A DNA stretch of 64,000 nucleotides from Sipunculus nudus (taxonomy: Eukaryota; Annelida; Sipuncula; Golfingiida; Sipunculidae): positions 9,429,464 through 9,493,463 of the forward strand of contig CM049320.1 in NCBI GenBank assembly GCA_026874595.1, read 5' to 3'. Under the pieces are notes generated by a model that saw only the letters and a list, made by a program, of their open reading frames with translations, made no database searches and had not been told where the DNA came from. This document shows positions 36,674 through 49,847 of the stretch, one piece after another. Numbering within the stretch: the first letter of the stretch is position 1; each line of letters starts with the position of its first letter. A program made the translations under genes and the position numbers.

Positions 36674-38189
36674 ATCGCCCAATAGCAAGAAATAAGGATG
36701 TATTGGTGAACGTGAAACACGAATGTCTCTGCGACTGTCGACTTTAAATGTTATCCATGCAGTCATTTAAGGGTCGACCGAATTTTTGTAGCTTGGGATG
36801 TTTTAATATATTCACCAAGATACACCTTTAAAAAATTACAGGTAGGAGTAAACATATGGACAGCCCAAAAAAAGGAGGTTGAATATGAGTTTGTCCAAAG
36901 ACAGGTACACACGGTGCCGGATTAAAGTAGCTTGGATCTCGGGACTGCAAGATATTATTAGATGAAAGAGAAACAATTTTCCCGTCACCTTTGTCACATA
37001 TCTGTAACAGCTATTGCTATTCTTGATTATTACAATTGAGGAAGAATGGAAAACATATTTTCCTCTATTTTTAATATAGCTTTATTGATCATATGATGTA
37101 TTGTAGTGAAGGATGAACAAATCACAAATGTGTTAATATCCGATCTTCGGTGTTATAATACCCAGAGCCTTTCTTTCATGTACCATTTTTCTTTTGTTCC
37201 AAATAAATATTTATCAACCCACAAATACACTGTGATCTTAGCTAGTCATTCTCATTTCATTACATAAATGTTACCTGATAAAGCTTTTATCTTTAAATGC
37301 TGCAATGTTCATTGGTTATTTTACCCCTCGAAAATGAGGCCTGTCACTATATTTGTTCTATTTCTTTGTGCCTTGCAACAGCAAGTTAGGTGCTGTAATA
37401 AGACATATATTCTTGTATTTCTGGAAAATGGCAAACATGTACTTCAAACATGTGACTAACAGTCATGAACGTCAGGTCGAACACATGTCCTTACACATGG
37501 GTCATTGTTTTTTCTTCAGTCTCTCATAGCTGCCCGAAATAGAGAGGTTTCGATAACCTGATATTGATATTACCATAGAGGAGTAACATTAACTGCCTGT
37601 GGTTAAAAGTGCCCGTGATCTAAAGCCGTCTATAATTGAAGGTTCCCCTTTATTCCCTGTCATCTTCTAAAGTAGAAAAGAAAAGAAAATTAACACACTG
37701 TCAAATTGTTTTTCTTGTCTGCATTGTCGCCTTGCCTGCTTACTGCAAAAATAAACAACAGGATGATTGCTTTTCGGGTCGACAGAATCATTAAATAGAT
37801 TACGTGACAAGAATCATTTACTCTGGCAATATAAATAATAGAAATATGGCGCCCGAATGCTCTAGCTGAGGAAATCTGGGTTCTCCTTACTAAGTGTTCC
37901 TGTATCAAAGAAAAAAAGTGATATTTCATGGAATGTTTAATATTAGGACTAACAAAGAGAAATTTGGATGACATAGTATATTACACCTACATCAAGGACA
38001 TTATGTTATCCTTCCAATTTCCTGATCAAGGGCACATTTGTATCCCAAAATTATGTCTCCTCTGTGTTTTAGTGCCATCGCCTGTAGGATATCTTGTAAA
38101 CGCAATAACTTTTATAGGACCGCATATTTTTTTTCCTAAAAATTTTAACACGAATTGTTTCTACCAAAATCTAGGTGTTACAAAACCGG

Positions 38190-38760
38190 TGATCTTGACC
38201 TTGATCTTCAAGGTCACATTTGCCGAAATGTAATAACTTGTATCAACCAGTTTATTTGACGAGATTGATTTACACAGAGGTTGTTTCCACTGACTTCTCG
38301 GAAGAGTTCGAGTACTGGTACGTTTAAACTGAAATTGTGCTTTGTAGGTGTGTGTGTGTGTGTGTGTGTGTGATTGTGTGTGTGTGTTTGAATAGCGCTA
38401 GGAGTCCGACTGGTCGGACAATTGGTGCTATATTTATTTTATATGGTTTAATCATTATTATTACTGGTGACCTTGATCTTGATCCTCAAAGTCATATCTG
38501 CCAAATTAGACGATGATTAGTTTCTTCCTAAAATATTATACACCTTTTGTATCCTCCATGTTCTCTGACGAGATCGGACACCGGTGAAATCGACCATTAT
38601 CTTCAAAGTTAATTCTGCCAAAGGCTTGAATCATTTTGAATCCAATAACTTTAAGTACTTTAAATCGTTTCTTCTTATTTCGCAAATGTTATTTCTTTCA
38701 CATTCTCAGAGAAATCGAAAACTTGTGACCTTCCCCCTGATCTCAAGATGTCATCTTCAC
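38190..38760. repeat. Diverged repeats carrying paired TGACCT/AGGTCA motifs
   Basis: A perfect 9-bp inverted pair, TGACCTTGA-TCT-TCAAGGTCA (38,196-38,216), recurs in weaker form near 38,465, 38,575 and 38,725, each followed by a TCTGCCAAA-like phrase. The periodicity is irregular (about 110-270 bp). Confidence 0.5.
38347..38388. repeat. (GT)n microsatellite
   Basis: About twenty GT units with one AT interruption. Confidence 0.9.
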
Positions 38761-39430
38761 AAACACCATATGTTTTGAGACAGTGCATATTTTTACCGCC
38801 ATCATACTTTGTGACGGCCCATGGTGAGACATATGTCTGTTTCGCCCCTGTGAAAACAAAGCCATTCTGATTTGTATTTTCAATTAGAACTCAATATAAA
38901 ATCTCTTTTCGCTTTTTAATTGTTTTACATATAAATCAGATAGATGATAAACTGGCCGTCTAATAGGCATACATACAACACCGATTCATCGAATGTTTAT
39001 TAAGATATCGCTCTTCTGCTGAACTTATTACAATAGATCTGGTAGATCAGATTACACTTTTTTCGACAAGGTGTTGTATAGAAGAGATATCATTGTTTTT
39101 GTTACAGGATGTTGTGTTCATTTGAAAAGATATGTACTGAGTTAATTTTTGGTGATAAATATTTCACTTTCATTCGTATGCATGATACTTTTGCGCAGTC
39201 ACAGATCTCCCAGTGACTCAGGGCAAATATGTTAAGCATATATATGTATGTGTATATATATTAAAGTCTAAATGTTAACAGTCGTATCTCTCCTTATTTA
39301 ATTTCAGGCTTTCATGATGTGCAGGCTTTAATGAGGTGCAAGTTCACTGAGTCGAGTATCCCGCCACATTAATTTACAAAACGTATGGAGTTTTCATTTA
39401 CTTTTATTACCCGACATTATATAAGGCCTC

Positions 39431-39432
<2 letters not shown>

Positions 39433-39522
<90 letters not shown>
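39433..39522. repeat. (TA)n microsatellite
   Basis: About 90 bp of almost pure TA, 215 bp upstream of FMO copy B. Confidence 0.9.
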
Positions 39523-39524
<2 letters not shown>

Positions 39525-39737
39525 TTGCATTAAAAAGTAAACTATAAACGGGTGTTGTTAATTAAAGCATACAAGGATATTTCGAGAACGACTACTTTGT
39601 AAGAAGATTCGTGTTCTGACAATGTTAAATGTTTAATTTCAAACAACGGCCGATCAAAGTTTTTTTTGCTGAGCTCGCGTATTATTTAACCTATTTGCCA
39701 AGGTTATTACATTTACAACAAATCATTTTCCGTAAGC

Positions 39738-42700
39738 AAGGCTCGACGTGTAGCTGTTATCGGTGCTGGAGCCAGTGGTCTTCCAGCCATCAAATGCTGT
39801 CTCGATGAAGGCCTCCAACCTGTATGTTTTGAGAGAACAATATCTATCGGTGGAATGTGGAACTTCATAGATGACATTCACGAAGGCCAGTCCACTGTCA
39901 TGGAAACAACAGTTATAAACACCAGTAAAGAGATGACGTGCTATAGCGATTACCCCATGCCGAAGGAGTTCCCCAACTTCTGCCACAACACAAAACTCAT
40001 GGAGTATTTAACCAGCTACTGCCAACATTTTGGGCTTTATAAGTACATCAGATGAGTACGAAATGTTGTATTTTTCTCCTTCATATGTAAATTTAATATT
40101 CCTATCTACCCATCTATATATCATTATGTATACTCCCATGCATCTATAACCCGTTATAGTGTCAATATATCATCTCGTCTTATAGAAGAGGAATGATCTC
40201 CATCCCAGTAATACCACCCATCGTAGATACCAATCACAAAGCACAGGGTGTTATGAGTTAAACAAACACTTTTATAGTTTGTAAAGTTTGATATTGTATT
40301 GTAACACAGGTTGTCATATAACTACAATATATTCATATCAACGGGTCAACGAAGCTAACAGTGACGTAAGTCCAGCATATACATAACTTGAAATTCGTGT
40401 GTCAACTCACGTCACGTCTCTTATAACGTGAATAATTCTTAAACGTGTTAAAACAAACTGGTCCTTTAACAGCCAATACGAAATTCTACAGACCATAACT
40501 ACCCAATGGGGTACAGTTTCCATTTAATCCCTTTACTGTTTGCAGGTTCAGTAAAGCGCACTCTAAAGTGACACGTAGGACCCCTTCATCTGGTTAGATT
40601 CTCTCATGTAACATATATAGCGTATTCTTTTCAGAAGTAAATATTGCCTTTATCGTAATGCATGTCATCTTTGTAGGAAATGTTGAACATTTGGAACAGA
40701 TACAACAAACGATGTGCAAGATGGTTCCTTTAACGTAAATATAAAATGCCGTATGTGTCCGAAATCTAAAATAAATCTAAACAGGAAAGGGACAACACCC
40801 AAGATAACTTTTTAAGTTTTTTCCCGATTTTCTCTTTTCAGGTTTGGCCATGAAATCGTGATGGTGAGGAGATCCACTGATTTCGGCCGGACCGGACAAT
40901 GGGACGTGACAGTCAGAGATACAAAAACCATGACGGAAACACAAGAAAGGTTCGACTTCGTTTTGGTTTGTACAGGTCACCATGCAAACACTAAAAACGT
41001 GAGATTTGACAACCAGGATTTGTTCAAAGGAGTCATACTGCACAGTCATGACTTGAAGACAGGAACTGATTTCAATGGTAAACGTGTGGTTGTTGTCGGT
41101 GCAGGGAATTCTGCCATGGACGCTGCCGCGGAGATAGCGCCTATTGCTAAACAAGTTAGTACCCCATGCAAGTGATGTTTCAAATCAGTTGTCAGACATT
41201 AAGTAATGAAACTAGTGCTCTTAATATTCATCCTCTTATAAGCACCTTTGTATGCAGTAGCCACATGTACGTGCCCGTTGAGCGTAGTTTTTTTTTAGGG
41301 GAACGGTGACGTGGCCCCTGCAACCTGTTAAGACTGAGGGACAAAGAACCTCACGTTACCTGCATTTATTTTACGGTGGGGAGACAAGATGATATATTTT
41401 ACCATGTCCTGTTACCATCGTATTTACTTTACTATGCATCACATGTTCAGAAAATCTTCGGTATTGTATGCCTATATTGCCTCATGAAAAATATTATGAA
41501 TGTCAGCCTTAGTACATTATTCCTTTTAAATGTGACAATTTAAATTAAATTTATGAAAAACAAAATGTTGAATTATAAGAACTAATTATTTTGGGATTTT
41601 AAATAAGAGATGCCAGGAGGTGGTGAATGGTCCGCTCTCTGTATTGCTGAGTATAGGTTGCATATATTGCACCCTCCCGTTTTCTCAGCAAACAATGCCC
41701 GTTGAGCGGCGGACCCCTACAAGAATGAAAGAGTACACAATTTTTATACTAAATGAGCGGTATTTTCATTAACGTCCACAGCCAGACAAAGATTTACAGA
41801 ATGAAGATCCTGTCTGTCTTCAGGTTTATTTGAGTATAAGCAGGGGCGCCTGGATTATCTCTCGGAGCGGGTCAGGAGGACTTCCCGGAGACGTGCTCTA
41901 CGGCAGAATGACGGGCCTTATTCAGCAATATTTCCCTTTATTTGCAGCAAAGGCAAGGATTACTAACATGAGTAAACGGTTTGACCATGCTTTATACGGC
42001 CTGCAGCCTGAACATGGACCCTTCCAAGCCCATCCAACAGTCAGTGACTTCATCCCTGGACTGATACTTCGCGGAGCTGTCATCGCTAAACCTGACATTA
42101 AAGACTCACCACTAACGGTGTAAAGTTTGTCGACGGGACTTTCGTGGACGATGTCGACGCTGTCATAACCTGCACCGGCTACGTGTTAGGATTTCCCTTC
42201 ATTGATTAATCTATTATTAATGTAAAGGAAAACCAGGTTGAACTTTATAAATACATGTTTCCCCCTGATTTGGAGAAAAACACCCTGGCTGTCATTGGCT
42301 GCATTCCGCCACTTGGGTCTGTGATGCCAATAGCTGAACTACAGAGTCGTCTTGCGGCTCGTGTATTCAAGGTAATTTTTCACTCATTTTCTCCCAGTTA
42401 TCCATAAGAGTTTTTCCATGACTTCTGGATACCAAGATTCTTTGCTCTTTGGTCAATGTGGTCATCAGGCCGCTCGTTAATTACATATTAATTAATCACC
42501 TGTTAGTGCATTTTGTTTTTTTATAATGTGATAGCTAGACGACAGAATTAAGGTCATATATATCACACATGCCACCTCATCGTCAAGTAGCTGGCATTCA
42601 TGCGGCCTCAAGTCAGGGCCTAATTTATATTTGAATTCAGATGGCGATTTCCAATTCGCTGTGGCTTCCTGGTACGTAGCACAGACAATCTTCTACATAT

Positions 42701-43981
42701 TTTCCAGGTACATCCTTACGGCGTGAAAATGTGGGGAAAATTAAAACATGAATATTGGAAAACAATGTAAAACATAACATTTCTAGAAACGAAAGACATA
42801 TATGGAAGGAAAAGTGCAAACGGTTTTATATGTTATAATCCAAATATTGCATAAAAAGTAAAAAAATCATTTCTATTAAACATCTTTCGGGGGCTGGTGA
42901 AGCTGCCGAACCACGATGTGATGTTAGGAGACATAAGAGAGAAACAAGTTGCCATGGCAGGGCTTTACGTATGGTCTACCCGTCATACCATTCAGGTGGA
43001 CCAAATACCGTACATGGATGAATTGGCAAAGCTGGTCGGCTGCAAACCTAACATCTGTAAGTAAGTTTTAAGGATACATTATAATTTTAATAATAAATAA
43101 AGTAAAACTTTGGGATGAAATTAAGTACACACTTTTTAGTTAAAAGAAAATATTGATGTAAATATTCAATACTTTTTCCGATATTTTGCAATTTATTAGG
43201 ATATTGGTCGAACGAATGGAAGTTCGCACATTTAAACCATGCCAAATCTTCAAAGGCAAACTTTCGAAAACTCGAAAGACCCTAAAAGATTATAATTCCT
43301 TAACTACAGGATATGAATTCTCGATGAAACCTTAAATCTGAGAGGCGTGATAAAAAAAACTATTTTTATTGTATGTAACAGTCCCCATATGAGCTTCGAA
43401 ATTAACTATATACTTTGCTGTCATGAGTTTATCTGTCTTTAGTGTCTGTATTTCCTTTGCAAACTTTAAGAGCATCGTCATATGAGAACCACATCAGTCA
43501 TTTCACACATCCTCACCGTGACCAGGCGCTGGGGATGTCTTTACCCAACCATCTTTCACGTCCTTGTCTCCCGGCCCAATATTGCCGGGATTGTGAACAG
43601 TCCCTGGAGGACTTTTTTAATATTAACTGACATGGCCTGTGTTTTATATTCTCGACAGGGAGACTGTTCTTTCTGAATCATCGGTTATGGCGCGCCATCT
43701 TTTTCGGACCGTGTACTCCCGTTCAGTACAGACTCAACGGTCCTGGCAAGTGGTCAAATGCGGAAACAACTATTCTAGGAACCATGGACAGGGTACGATG
43801 TCCTTTCGAAACCAGGAAGATTAAAGGTTACAAAGCGGGCGACATTAGTGGTTCTTTCCCCCTTTTCAAGATGGCGCTAGCGACACTCCTGGTGGCTGCC
43901 ATCTGGGTTATATTGAAGAAACAGCATTTTAACATTCAAAGGATGCTGGAAAAGGCGCAGGATTTAATGGAACCAAAATGA
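39738..43981 (+). pseudogene. Flavin-containing monooxygenase, copy B: five exons, multiply disabled
   Basis: Exons: 39,738-40,051 (ARRVAVIGAGASGLPAIKCC, FAD motif), 40,842-41,154 (GKRVVVVGAGNSAMDAA, NADPH motif), 41,824-42,371, 42,891-43,056 and 43,659-43,981. The last ends in a hydrophobic anchor (MALATLLVAAIWVI) and TGA, as in vertebrate FMOs. Lesions by comparison with copies A and C: the ATG is AAG (39,738-39,740); exon 1 donor reads ATGAGT instead of GTGAGT; exon 3 has a one-base loss near 42,100 and TAA at about 42,206; exon 4 acceptor is CGG where copy A has CAG. Codons elsewhere are well kept, so loss looks recent. AATAAA lies at 44,367-44,372. Confidence 0.85.
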
Positions 43982-44106
43982 CACGTTTATGGTAAATGAT
44001 ACATTTATTATACTCCCTGTATATCCATGAATTTAACGTGTCCGATCTTTCTCAAGGTCTTCTGGAAAACCAAAATAGCTCACTCTATCGCTTTTTATCC
44101 GGGGGT

Positions 44107-44108
<2 letters not shown>

Positions 44109-44154
<46 letters not shown>

Positions 44155-44165
44155 TTATATACATA
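44109..44165. repeat. (TA)n microsatellite
   Basis: Follows the 3' end of FMO copy B. Confidence 0.9.
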
Positions 44166-44689
44166 TGAGTGGAAATTCTAATTATAGGTACATAACCATT
44201 TGCAGAAATATGTGAATTTATCTCACCTAATCGATTATTTTTGCCACTTGTGTACAGGTGTAAACAAACGGTCTCAGATTGAAATATTTTCAGGTACCAT
44301 TGTGTATTAAGGCAGAAAGGAATTTTCATTTGTTAAACAAAAACTGGTATGTGAACAGGTCCCTTTAATAAATTACTGCTTTGTGTCGTGGTATGCAAAA
44401 TGACACGTAATGGTCTGTCTAACAAAGATAAAAAAAATCTGGCATTCTAGTATAGGGTGGATTGAGGATACCGAGTTTGACTTACTCAGTAAAAAAAAAG
44501 AAAATCAGAATGGGATGGGTGAAGTGAGGCATAGATGTGGCAAGGGGAAATAGATTGAGATGTGTTGCATCTTAGCATGGATGTCTGCCACTTAAACATG
44601 ATTGTAAGTGAAAGAGAAAGCTATCCAAGATGTATCCGTATGCAAAAAATTTAAGGATCATAAGTCATACAACTGCTTTTATATAAGTG

Positions 44690-45000
44690 ATGTTTACCCT
44701 AGGCAGATGAACAGATTGACACCATGTAAAAATGGTTGTTATTAAGGTAACCAAATTTGTATAGCTGTAGAGCTATGTAACATCTGTACTCTTGTATAAT
44801 TTCAGGCCTATATGTCTGCAGCGTGAAGATGAATGTAAGTGGCGCCACCTGCAACAAAAAAGGTGGATAAGTTAAACCACTGCCAGGGTATGAGTAATTT
44901 TATCCCAAGGCAGACAAACAGATTGATCCTCTGCAAAAATGGTAGCAGGTGGCGCCACCAGCTTTTTTGTATGATATAAACCTACCAAAGATTCATAAGC
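44690..45000. repeat. Direct repeats with inverted GGTGGCGCCACC blocks
   Basis: GGCAGA-GAACAGATTGA...AAAAATGGT occurs at about 44,702 and again, diverged, at about 44,909 (a ~207-bp period). GTGGCGCCACCTGCAAC (about 44,838) is mirrored by GCAGGTGGCGCCACC (about 44,946). Function unknown. Confidence 0.5.
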
Positions 45001-45657
45001 CAAACATTTCAGCCCTATCAGTAAAATGAGTCCAAAGATATGTGGGTTAATATGTGAATTCAGACGCACAGATAGACGCACCGCAGAGAGACAAGAAAGT
45101 CAAGCATACCAGCGTAATTTGCCGTGGTAAGACGTCAGTTTGTTAAAGTCTGTAACCGTAGTCTGGTAATATTAAATTATAGTTTGACAAGAATGAAAGG
45201 AATACAATAAACATCTAAATTTCTGTTTCCAATAAAACTAAAACAATCGGTAACTGAAACTTAATGTGACATTTTCCTGTCATTTATGCGTAGGCGTATA
45301 GCCGTGAAACGATGTTACTTGTCAGCCTAGAAAATTTGCGGCCGGAGATCATTGTGGAAGACCTGACCTAAGTTGCTTTGAGAGAAACAATCGTCTGACT
45401 AATCGTAGTAAAGTAGTCTAAGGCATTATAATGAAATGATCGATCTGATAATGCAAAACTGTCTAACGTCGTTGAGAACTGCTTGACAAGACATGTGAAC
45501 ATTCGAAATTCTAAGCAGGCGAGTTTCTAACCGTCCTTCGTTGATAAATTTAGGGGTGAAATGCCGTAAATATTGATCAGGTGGGCCATTGGCGCACCTT
45601 CTTAACTTCGATAAATCCTAAAAGTATCTACTTTTTCATATTCATGTTTATTCGACA

Positions 45658-46302
45658 TTACAGAGTCACAGCTTCTAACTTTCCTTTCGTGTTAATAAAA
45701 TTTCCTAATCGTTCCAGTAATATGACAATCAATGAAGCCTGTGGTGCAGAATTATGGACAGGATGCTGACCTTTAAGTTGTGGAGAGTTCAAAACTTGTC
45801 CCATTTGTTTTGACAAATCTCTGTTGTATAAATGCAGTGATACTGGCAAATGAAGCAGTCTCTCTGTAAGACAATGAAGAAACATAATGACAATCAACTT
45901 TATATTTTCATAACTAAACTATATACAGCGGAAAACCATATGGAGAAAGGGTTAACTACAGTGATGAACTGATACTGAAAGGTCTACTAATATGACAAGA
46001 AAGTTGAGCCAACAGTCTCATAATTGTCTCGATTCATATAGACCTACATTTATCAATATGTAATTCTTCTAGTACTATGAGGACTTGGGCATATTCCAAC
46101 AAAGCATTTCCCCACTAGAAACCTTGTGGTACACGTCTAACTGCCCATAAACCCTGTCTGCAAATTCTAGATTCGGCACTGTCCATATAAGCACATTTGA
46201 ATTTAAATGTAAAGTTAGGAAACGCACTATGTCTACGGCTGGCAAGTCACTCCTGGTGTGTGCGACATTGAGCATGGTGAGCAGATTTGAAATGCTGTGA
46301 CA
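45658..46302 (-). pseudogene. Unidentified coding-like segment, probably a broken gene
   Basis: Read on the minus strand, three consecutive protein-like stretches lie in order with stops or frame changes between them: NLLTMLNVAHTRSDLPAVDI...RVYGQLDVYHK (46,302-46,077); VLIVLEELHIDKCRS and IETIMRLLAQLSCHISRP (about 46,080-45,950); and LLHLPVSLHLYNRDLSKQMG...LIVILLERLGNFI (about 45,870-45,670), the last after a CTTACAG acceptor-like sequence. Amino-acid composition is leucine-rich and helical, like an alpha-solenoid. I do not recognise the family. It could be a decayed gene or retrocopy. Confidence 0.4.
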
Positions 46303-46640
46303 TTTCTCTTACTGAGTTGTATGTATCAAAACACGGGATATCTTATAATCTGATTGCACATGTTCAGAAAATTCATACTGTTTTTCATACAAATAATGAT
46401 GACTCATTGACCTTGACCTTACATTTTTCTAAGCATTAAGATTTGAAGTTTAAAACAAACTTTTGAAGTGAATTGGAATGAAATCTGATATTCTATATAT
46501 AAATTTAATACACAGTTAAAACAGTGTATAACTTGTAAGCGAAATGGATTCCAGCCATATATTTCCAAAAACTGCTCAATTACATTGTTACATGGAAAAC
46601 ATATACTTCAATAGAAACAATTGTATCACTATTTCCTAGG

Positions 46641-46735
46641 TGGACTAACTGCGAATTAACTGCTTTGCAACAAGGACAATCTGCTGGTACTGGATAAGGA
46701 TGCTTATATGTAGGACCATTGCCTCTGATGAAATG
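46641..46735 (-). CDS. Possible exon with CPCC motif
   Basis: After a good acceptor (TTTTTTAATTTCAG on the minus strand) the frame reads HFIRGNGPTYKHPYPVP, then ADCPCCKAVNSQ. It lies upstream of, and on the same strand as, the segment at 45,658-46,302, so both may belong to one gene. No donor is certain. Confidence 0.3.
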
Positions 46736-48720
46736 CTGAAATTAAAAAATACAACATAATCAAACTTGGACAACATCTTGCCCATTTAATGCCTTTCTTA
46801 TAAATCAAATTTATTACAACCCTCTGCAAAACAATTATGAATGCTATAACAAGCAAACCTGTGTGGTTTCTGATAAAACATTAAGTTTCATCATTAGTGA
46901 ACCTTAGTGTTGTGTTAAGGTATGTATTTTCTATTATCAGTATTAATACACAATTGTTGACATTCAAACGTTCAGTGCTCCTTTATTCCTATTGGAAAAT
47001 CAATTTGAATGAGAATGCCTCACACGTTCAAACCAATAATGAACCAGTGACATGATTTGCTGTTGGCAACATGAATAAATTGATTTTATGCTGGTTTATT
47101 AATCACAATAATCATTTTGTAACCATCAATTCACGTGTTTTGTCATGGGTACAATCATGCAACAAAGTTTACTTGGTGTTGACTTTTTTTATTGACTATG
47201 ATTTTTTAATCTTAGTTCTAAGACACTGAATAAACCAGAGAATAAAACATATCTAGTCTTCCCACTTGTGTGAACGAGATACTGAATGATGTATATTGCT
47301 ATAGGGATTTAAGTTCATGTTGTTTTTTATTTTCTGATTTACTAGAACATTAACTGTAAAGAAGCAAATAAATAATTTCACCAACATTAACATTCCACAT
47401 TCAATTTTACTCACACTAATTTTATATTTTTTATAATACATGGAATATTTATCAGAAAATACACTTTATTAATCAGAAAACAAAGTTGGATTAAAAAATA
47501 ATGTTGACGTTCATTAGTAAAAAATTATATAGTCCAATATTATACATTACCGTTTCCACATAAAGAGTAAAATTTTTCCAAGTTCAGTGCCTTGCAAATT
47601 CAAAATGGGAAGGCTAAACAAAGAGATGAAATGCTACAATTAAACAAGAGTCAGATGCAGTTGTTGCTCTGTAATAGTAATATGTGCAGAGCCAAACTGG
47701 GTTTAAAACAACAGGCAACACTCTTGCAAGCGTGTGTTCTACATAGTGGGCCACTGGGGAAAACTTTAGCTACGGTTGTTTGACATCACTCTTTTTTTAC
47801 GGGGGCGGGGGGATCTTATTAATCGGATTATCCCGAGACATTAACCGCTGTCTGCGAATAACGCTCGGATACGGATTACTTTTCTGGTGACTACCCCTCT
47901 CCTGGTTCAAACTTACACTGGAATATTGGCTATATGTGGAAATTAATCAGCTGTCAGTAACTAAACAAATAAGAATATGTCATAATAAGAACACGAGGAA
48001 AAATTATGATAGCTAATGACACCGTTCTTCATATGTGCTTGTAAATCCCGGTGACGGTGAGCTGGCCGTTGACTGTGCGGCCTCCAACAGGCCTTGATCC
48101 ACCGGATACCTTTCGCCAGTTTAATCTCCGGGAATAAAATAAACCTGGACCATCCAATACCTTTCTGGGTATCTCTCGTTACCATTGCACGTTCCCCATG
48201 CACTTCTGAAAACCATTCTTCGTGGAACAAAAGCCGCATAAAACAGATACAGTTACCCTGCACATGCGCATTGTCAAACAAAGTTGTGGGACAATATGGC
48301 GGACACTTAATACGTGGCGATCACAACATAAATCACGTTAAATTGACCAATTGGTTACGCTTGATTAACAGATTGGAAGAATGAATTCCCCAAGTCACCA
48401 CAAGGCAATTAGTTAACCTTTTCCTCTCAAGCACACACTTAGAAAATGGCTTGAAATCCCATCTGGCGACACTCCGGGTTTTGCGTCTATAGTGAAGACA
48501 GCAGGTTTGCTGATTTCCAGCGCCATCTTCTGTATATTCAAGAGTGCAGGTCTGTCCTCCTCTCCGTATGTGTATTCACCTATGCCTTATAGTATGTACA
48601 TATTGCATGCAGTTTAATTATTGTTAAAGTTTAGAGCAACGAATCCTAATGGTGGCACGTAATTTGATGATGGCTGATTCACTGAAAGCCATAGGTGGTT
48701 ACAGAAAATGAAACAAAATC
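46736..48720. other. Intergenic with a small promoter-like patch
   Basis: Mostly AT-rich. At 48,263-48,302 an NRF-1-like CATGCGCA and a YY1-like AATATGGCGG lie close together. A 106-codon frame (48,281-47,961, minus) starts beside them but shows no recognisable domain. Confidence 0.35.
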
Positions 48721-48910
48721 GAGCTAGGCTCTAAACACGCTGCCCCCCCCCCCCACCACCAACGGATTCTGTCAGTATCATCTTTTTTTCAATGGCAATG
48801 GACACAGTGCTATACATATAGCAGCTGAAATTAAAGTAAGGCCCATATTCTTCCGGCATTAATCGTGGGACCTGAAACTTATTTTTTATTATTTCTCTGA
48901 CAAGGATACT

Positions 48911-48932
48911 CCCCCCCCCCCCCCCCCCCCCC
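48911..48932. repeat. C22 homopolymer
   Basis: Pure C run. A shorter one lies at about 48,743-48,755. Confidence 0.95.
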
Positions 48933-49847
48933 GGATGCAGGGACAAGAAGAGAGAGAGAGCCAGGGGTTGGAGAGCAATGACCACACAAAAACATCGCAA
49001 TGCGGCCTGCCCATAAAATCTCCCATTAAACAGCCGATTGTCATGTGTAGAACCCTGCAGTGATGGAGATCTATATAATTAATTTCCTCATGGGTCATAA
49101 GTTACTTTCCTAATTGTTATACATGTACGATGACACATGCGTCTACACACACCGATGCAGAAACTCCGTTTATCATTTGTTTTACCTTCACCTTCACAGT
49201 GTATGAATGCAGCTGCAAGAAAAAAAAAACCTATACGGATGACTGGACTTGAAGAGGCAAGCATATGAACACACGCTGTATGGTAGTTCCCTGTGTATCA
49301 TAGGCAAGACTTAACACTCATACCTAATACAGAATTTTTCTTCCTATCAACTACCAGTCTGCTACATAATAGAGGGTCATAATATATTAGCTTTTAATTT
49401 GTGTATAACCTTGAAACGTACAACCCTTCGGTTCTTACAGTAACCGGAGTATCGCATAAATACATTTTGCTTTGGAAAACGTTTTGCGACTTCCACAAGG
49501 GTTGACTTTAGTCGTTGAAATCATTTTATATATCGATACAAGTCATGTAATTACATGTCACTTTGACAAACGGAACACCTAGCCAACTGTGAGGAAGGCA
49601 AAATAGCAAGTGTTTATTAATCGAACATCAAAAGTACCTAGTCAAATTACGATAACAAAATCACGTAATTTTTATAAAGGTGGTCAGAGGTACGATGTCT
49701 TTCAAGTTCTTCACAGATATCTTTTTAAATTTGGGTCAGGATAATAGACACGATAAAACCCAATATGTTTTGGAGGTGGTCTAAATAACCATATTATTTT
49801 TATCGAAATTATTCTAGCCCGTTATTTAGTTATAATATATTTCTCTT

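Larger units (their letters stand above)
36674..39737. other. Spacer between FMO copies C and B
   Basis: No gene. It contains dispersed GACCTTGATCTTCAAGGTCA-like repeats (about 38,190-38,760), a (GT)n tract (38,347-38,388) and a long (TA)n tract (about 39,433-39,522). Confidence 0.6.
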
